Part shown: piece after piece, positions 12,633-13,488 of the stretch | Layout: each line of letters starts with the position of its first letter | How positions within the stretch are numbered: position 1 is the first letter of the stretch | Origin: JACOTV01 sp964445135 | Lineage (GTDB): Bacteria; Patescibacteriota; Microgenomatia; UBA1406; GWC2-37-13 | DNA: 13,488 nt | Direction: 5' to 3' | Assembly: GCA_964445135.1 (NCBI GenBank) | Contig: CAYUJW010000028.1 | Coordinates: 1 to 13,488, forward strand | The notes under the pieces: model-generated | What the model saw: the letters and a program-made list of their open reading frames with translations, nothing else | Told to the model about the DNA's origin: nothing | The model's database searches: none | Translations under genes and position numbers: made by a program

Positions 12633-13488
12633 ATGAACAAAAAAGCCTCATCGTCAAAGTCATCCGCAGCGCACGTTGTGTCGACACAAGGCGCGCAGAT
12701 TGATTTGGCCAACCAACTGCAGTTTAGTCCGCTGTGGAGACGCGCGTGGGCGCTATTCTGGCAAAATTGGATAAAGATTGTGGGAGTTGGGTTGGCGGCG
12801 CAAGCAGCAAGCGGCGTATTTCAAACGATCGCAAATGGTCCTGAAATATATGCTGAGGCAACGCGCACTGCATCAAATGTGTTTATCACCACACTATTGT
12901 CCCTAGGCGCACTGGCACTCAGTCAGCAGATAGGGAATGGTTTGGTGCGCTACTATCTGCAAGTTATTCGTGAAAAACAAACCGACATAGGGGTATTTAC
13001 GCAAGATCCGTATCGGATTATTTCAAGTTTTGTAAGCTCAATAGTGTTTGGTGTTATCGTAGCCGTCGGATACGTATTGTTGATAATCCCCGGCATTATA
13101 TGGAGCATCAAGTACCGCTATGCACAATGGCTCATTGTTGACAAGAGAATGGATTTGAAGACTGCATTTTCAACTAGCGCGGCGATGGTAGATGGGTATA
13201 AAAAGCGAATCTTTTTCCTTGATGCAAAGCTTGCAATCGTGGTTCTGCTTCCTTTGCTGATTGAGCTTTTGGTAGTTTTGGCAGCAGTTCTGGCGCACCA
13301 AGATGTGGCAGCATATGCGTGGCCGCTTACGATACTTGCGGCCGTTGGAGCCGTGGGCTACATCGTGTATTTGATTGGTGTTTCAGGCCCATTATTGGTT
13401 GCAAACTACCTTATCTACAACGCCTTGCTTACTCATTACGAGCCAACTTTGCGCGGGCAACTGGCGCATAAGACAGACGATGTATCGG
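12633..13488 (+). CDS. DUF975-like polytopic membrane protein (3' end outside window)
   Basis: The frame is open from ATG 12633 to the window edge, giving 285 residues without a stop. A polar, Ser/Lys-rich head of about 30 residues precedes QFSPLWRRAWALFWQNWIKIV, where the membrane region begins. Hydrophobic segments lie at about 46-62, 82-100, 131-157, 200-222, 229-250 and 248-265. The segment VLLIIPGIIWSIKYRYAQWL (148-167), followed by VDKRMDLKTAFSTSAAMVDGYKKRIF, matches the DUF975 / glycerophosphodiesterase-membrane-domain-like pattern: a Leu-Leu-Ile-Ile-Pro-Gly turn, then an amphipathic 'ai..S..l..g' helix. These proteins are integral membrane proteins of unknown function. The tail (PTLRGQLAHKTDD) is hydrophilic and probably near the true C-terminus. 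The gene starts 15 bases after the NUDIX stop but has its own promoter candidate. Confidence 0.72.
   Translation, partial: MNKKASSSKSSAAHVVSTQGAQIDLANQLQFSPLWRRAWALFWQNWIKIVGVGLAAQAASGVFQTIANGPEIYAEATRTASNVFITTLLSLGALALSQQIGNGLVRYYLQVIREKQTDIGVFTQDPYRIISSFVSSIVFGVIVAVGYVLLIIPGIIWSIKYRYAQWLIVDKRMDLKTAFSTSAAMVDGYKKRIFFLDAKLAIVVLLPLLIELLVVLAAVLAHQDVAAYAWPLTILAAVGAVGYIVYLIGVSGPLLVANYLIYNALLTHYEPTLRGQLAHKTDDVS

Noticed and set aside
1..13488. CRISPR array, tRNA or rRNA genes, insertion sequence, integrase or phage genes
   Set aside because: No regularly spaced repeats, cloverleaf with T-arm consensus, transposase motifs or flanking inverted repeats were seen by eye on either strand.

Overview
The window looks like a metagenome-assembled scaffold from a small-genome bacterium, most likely Candidate Phyla Radiation (Patescibacteria). 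This is an inference from gene content, not a marker-gene assignment. Supporting signs are a Mur ligase whose N-terminal domain is replaced by a membrane helix, a secreted protein with a dockerin-like tail, an Excalibur protein, very short intergenic gaps and many genes of unknown role. UGA is used as a stop (end of the Mur ligase), so the standard bacterial code applies. Two runs of exactly 100 N (7197-7296 and 11572-11671) look like scaffold-gap placeholders, each inside a gene.

Layout. 1-899 (+): the C-terminal part of an OmpA-domain protein and a membrane-anchored helix-hairpin-helix protein. 915-3083 (-): two secreted proteins, a CAP/SCP-domain protein and, downstream of it, a beta-rich protein with a dockerin-like tail. 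3182-3733 (+): a 47-residue single-helix membrane protein and an Excalibur-domain protein. 3752-6385 (-): a type II (Ca2+-type) P-type ATPase convergent with the Excalibur gene. 6561-7106 (+): a two-helix membrane protein with a bacterial PH (DUF304-like) domain. 7153-9877 (+): a signalling cluster of a FIST sensor protein, a soluble PAS histidine kinase and a stand-alone receiver. 9861-10907 (-): a THUMP/Trm14-like methyltransferase with altered motifs, whose 3' end overlaps the receiver gene by 17 bases. 11012-12618 (+): a MurF-like ligase coupled by ATGA overlap to a NUDIX hydrolase. 12633 to the window end (+): a DUF975-like membrane protein, cut by the edge.

How the genes work together. 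Most of the first half is cell-surface biology: peptidoglycan binding, secreted proteins, and several proteins whose families bind or move calcium (dockerin-like loops, Excalibur loop, Ca2+-type ATPase). The middle holds an apparently all-cytoplasmic two-component relay with its own FIST ligand-binding candidate. The last part is wall synthesis plus housekeeping.

A recurring regulatory feature is a -10 hexamer only about 4-12 bases upstream of the start codon at several transcription-unit heads (CAP protein, 47-residue protein, methyltransferase, Mur ligase, DUF975 protein). This predicts leaderless or nearly leaderless mRNAs. By contrast the internal kinase gene has a Shine-Dalgarno-like GGGGAG. 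No tRNA, rRNA, CRISPR array, insertion sequence or integrase was seen.
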